The notes below the pieces were generated by a model. The model had not been told where the DNA came from. It saw nothing but the letters and a program-made list of their open reading frames with translations, and made no database searches. DNA of 64,000 nt from Macquaria australasica (Eukaryota; Chordata; Actinopteri; Centrarchiformes; Percichthyidae), in assembly GCA_005408345.1 (NCBI GenBank), contig SEMN01000079.1, positions 124,001 to 188,000 on the forward strand, written 5' to 3'. Numbering within the stretch: position 1 is the stretch's first letter; each line of letters starts with the position of its first letter. Both the position numbers and the translations under genes were made by a program. Of the stretch, positions 62,130-64,000 are shown piece after piece.

Positions 62130-62804
62130 AGAAATATGAAAGAAAGGTTTATGGGCAAAATAAAGAGTTGAAGAGATTATAAAGAGGTTCAGTTATAAAC
62201 CTTATCAGTGGCGACAGTGATATCAGAGGTTTCGTTGGTGATACCCACCTGCAACATGTGGTCACGTAGAAACAAAGTAGTAGCACTATCTCTGGTGTCA
62301 CAAGCCAAGTGTAACAGGAGCTGGAGGCCCAGGACTGAGGCTGAGTGACGCACCCACCATCTGACTTCAAGTCCTCCAAGTTTCCACCGAGACACAACTT
62401 CTGACACTCCCGTGTCATGATACGACCACGTTGTGCAACGAGGCACTGTGACTCTCTCTGATCATTGTTCCTCTTGTGCTCCATCATTTCTCGTACGCAT
62501 ATTGTACAAAGGGAAAGATGAAACACTGAATTGAGAGATTACACAAGGAGGGTGTTACTGAACAAATGCAGTGAATCATGTGACGTAGCGACACAATTCA
62601 GGAGAAGACTGGAAATAGACACGGTGGGGTTTCTCTACTGCAGGCAATCTAGCATTTTTACTTTTTAAGAAGAGAGCAGGAGGATATGAAGAGATGAAAG
62701 AAAACGCTGCCAATGTTTTATATTTTTGTCAACAAATTCAATGAAAAGACAAAATCTATAACGTGTTTGTCCATCTGTGAATACTTTCTGACTTCGCCAG
62801 CCTG
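62128..62804. other. Non-coding interval
   Basis: No gene is seen. A 125-codon frame on the - strand (62526-62149) lacks recognisable features. Confidence 0.5.
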
Positions 62805-62905
62805 TCGGTGGCATTCAGCCTTCCTACAAGAGACTTAAATCTTTAAAAGAAAAAAAGGGGGTAATAAATATATACAGGTAGTTTCATTTTTAAAATAGGT
62901 TAAGT
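62805..62905. repeat. Second copy of the 6115 repeat
   Basis: ccttcctacaagagactt, aaatctttaaaag, aaatatata and aaaataggtt are in the same order as at 6115-6225. Confidence 0.5.
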
Positions 62906-62934
62906 AATTTCCTGAAAACAGCTGGACTTGTGCA

Positions 62935-63125
62935 CAGTGCTGCTTTGAGCTATGGCTGCATTTATATAACGCTTTTATCCAAAGCTCTTTACAATTTTTG
63001 CCTCTCATTCACCCATTCACACACAGACACTCACACACCAATGGCAGCGAGCTACCATGCAAGGTGGGGGTTCAGTGTCTTGCCCAAGGACACTTCGACA
63101 GGAGGACACCTAGCTAACTAGCTAC
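62935..63125 (+). repeat. Common fish interspersed repeat
   Basis: The series tttatccaaagctctttaca, cattcacccattcacacac, tgcaaggtgggggttcagtg and cttgcccaaggacacttc is one I recognise from many fish genomes. Its translated frame resembles no gene product. The family class is not certain. Confidence 0.6.
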
Positions 63126-63239
63126 CTATGTGGGAAGATGACTTCCCCATTCTTAATCTCACCTACAAAGCTCTGAATGGTTGATTGAAATGGTTTTTCT
63201 AACCGGGGGAAACAGCCGTCAGTGGACCTATTTGAATCA

Positions 63240-63850
63240 CTGAATGGCTACAAAGCTGTGGTTAATGAATTTATCATATTTTCTGGTCATGCTAGAGGCT
63301 TGGCTCGACCATCACTTTGGTCCAGACTGAAAGATCTCAACAACTATTTGCTGGATTACCATGAAACTTTATACAAACATTCATGATTCACAGACGATGA
63401 AGCCTAATGACTTTGGAGATCCCCTGACTTTTCCTCTAGCTCCACCATGAGGTTGTGGTTTTGAGAGAAATGTCTCAGCGACTTTTGGATGGACTGGCCT
63501 GAAATATGGCACATAGACATTGATGTCCCCCTTAGGATGACTAGTGATTTCTTTGATCTCTTTTGCTTTGTTTGTAGCCACACTAGTGTCTACTTTGGTC
63601 CATACTGAAATAAAAATCTTGGTACCAACATTCATGTTCCCTTCTGGGTGAAATGTAATAACTTTGGTGATCCCTTAACATTTCATCTAGCACCAACATC
63701 ATCAGGTCAAAATATTAAGTTGTCCAATACTTTGGTTTATGACCAAATACCTGCAAAACTAATGACATTCCCATCAGCCTCAGCTCTGCTTTGTGTTTAG
63801 TGCTCTTTAGCAAATGTTATCATGCTAACATGCTAAACTAAGATGGAGAA
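63240..63850 (+). repeat. Longest copy of a dispersed fish repeat
   Basis: Blocks on the theme acatt.atg..c.cag..gatgaagcc, cccctgacttttcctctagc and ttggtccagactgaa repeat internally, and in copies at 54940-55120 and 61.6-62.0 kb. It ends with gctaacatgctaaactaaga, as at 53300-53345. Confidence 0.6.
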
Positions 63851-63907
63851 CATAGTAAACATTATACCTGACGTGACGCATAAACAACGCGAAAATGTGA
63901 AATACTA

Positions 63908-63925
63908 TATAGATAGATAGATAGA
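63908..63925 (+). repeat. Short (AGAT)n microsatellite
   Basis: Four to five agat units lie near the window end. The sequence after it to 64000 shows nothing recognisable. Confidence 0.9.
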
Positions 63926-64000
63926 CACCGTTGACTTGCTACCAACTCTACTACGGCCAAAAGTAAACTACATACGGTACTTACTATCCTGCATCCGGCG

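Noticed and set aside
62149..62526. 125-codon open frame on the - strand
   Set aside because: No domain or signal features. It begins at the end of a microsatellite-bearing repeat region.
62930..63121. Open frame with translated HTHTPMAAS-like sequence
   Set aside because: It is the reading of a common fish interspersed repeat, not a gene.

Overview
The window looks like nuclear DNA of a teleost fish, probably a percomorph; I cannot name the species. It holds four multi-exon vertebrate genes with canonical GT-AG introns, many microsatellites, and many short non-autonomous DNA transposons and dispersed repeats of kinds common in fish. I see no bacterial, viral or CRISPR-like content.

Layout: (1) 484-12889, + strand: amyloid precursor protein, 18 coding exons, 752 codons, with a Kunitz protease-inhibitor exon; I call it appa-like. 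(2) 15601-20710, - strand: gabpa, the ETS subunit of GA-binding protein, 9 coding exons, 441 codons, tail-to-tail with app. A 1.6 kb Tc1-type transposon with a frameshifted transposase sits in its last coding intron. (3) 20.7-25.45 kb: the shared upstream region between gabpa and u2af1. (4) 25455-31230, + strand: u2af1, the 35 kDa subunit of the U2AF splicing factor, 8 exons, 232 codons, with a ~550 bp G-free triplet repeat in intron 1. (5) 36297-46649, + strand: cystathionine beta-synthase (cbs), 14 coding exons, 614 codons, with a 5' non-coding exon near 34.3 kb. (6) 46650-64000: about 17 kb without a recognisable gene, rich in repeats.

The genes do not form a pathway. All four are on human chromosome 21, and the pairs GABPA-APP and U2AF1-CBS keep their human relative orientation. 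In human the two pairs are about 17 Mb apart (from memory); here they are adjacent. ATP5PF, the usual head-to-head partner of mammalian GABPA, is not visible here.

The points most worth a second look are protein-level departures from the human proteins: His at the Kunitz P1 site, loss of two of three metal-binding histidines in the Abeta segment, and loss of the second Cys of the CBS CXXC motif. Also notable are a GC-AG intron in cbs, an extra intron in app, the gabpa/u2af1 junction and several palindromic elements. I found no convincing undescribed biological system. Exon boundaries were worked out by reading splice sites and codon phase by eye and comparing with the human proteins from memory.
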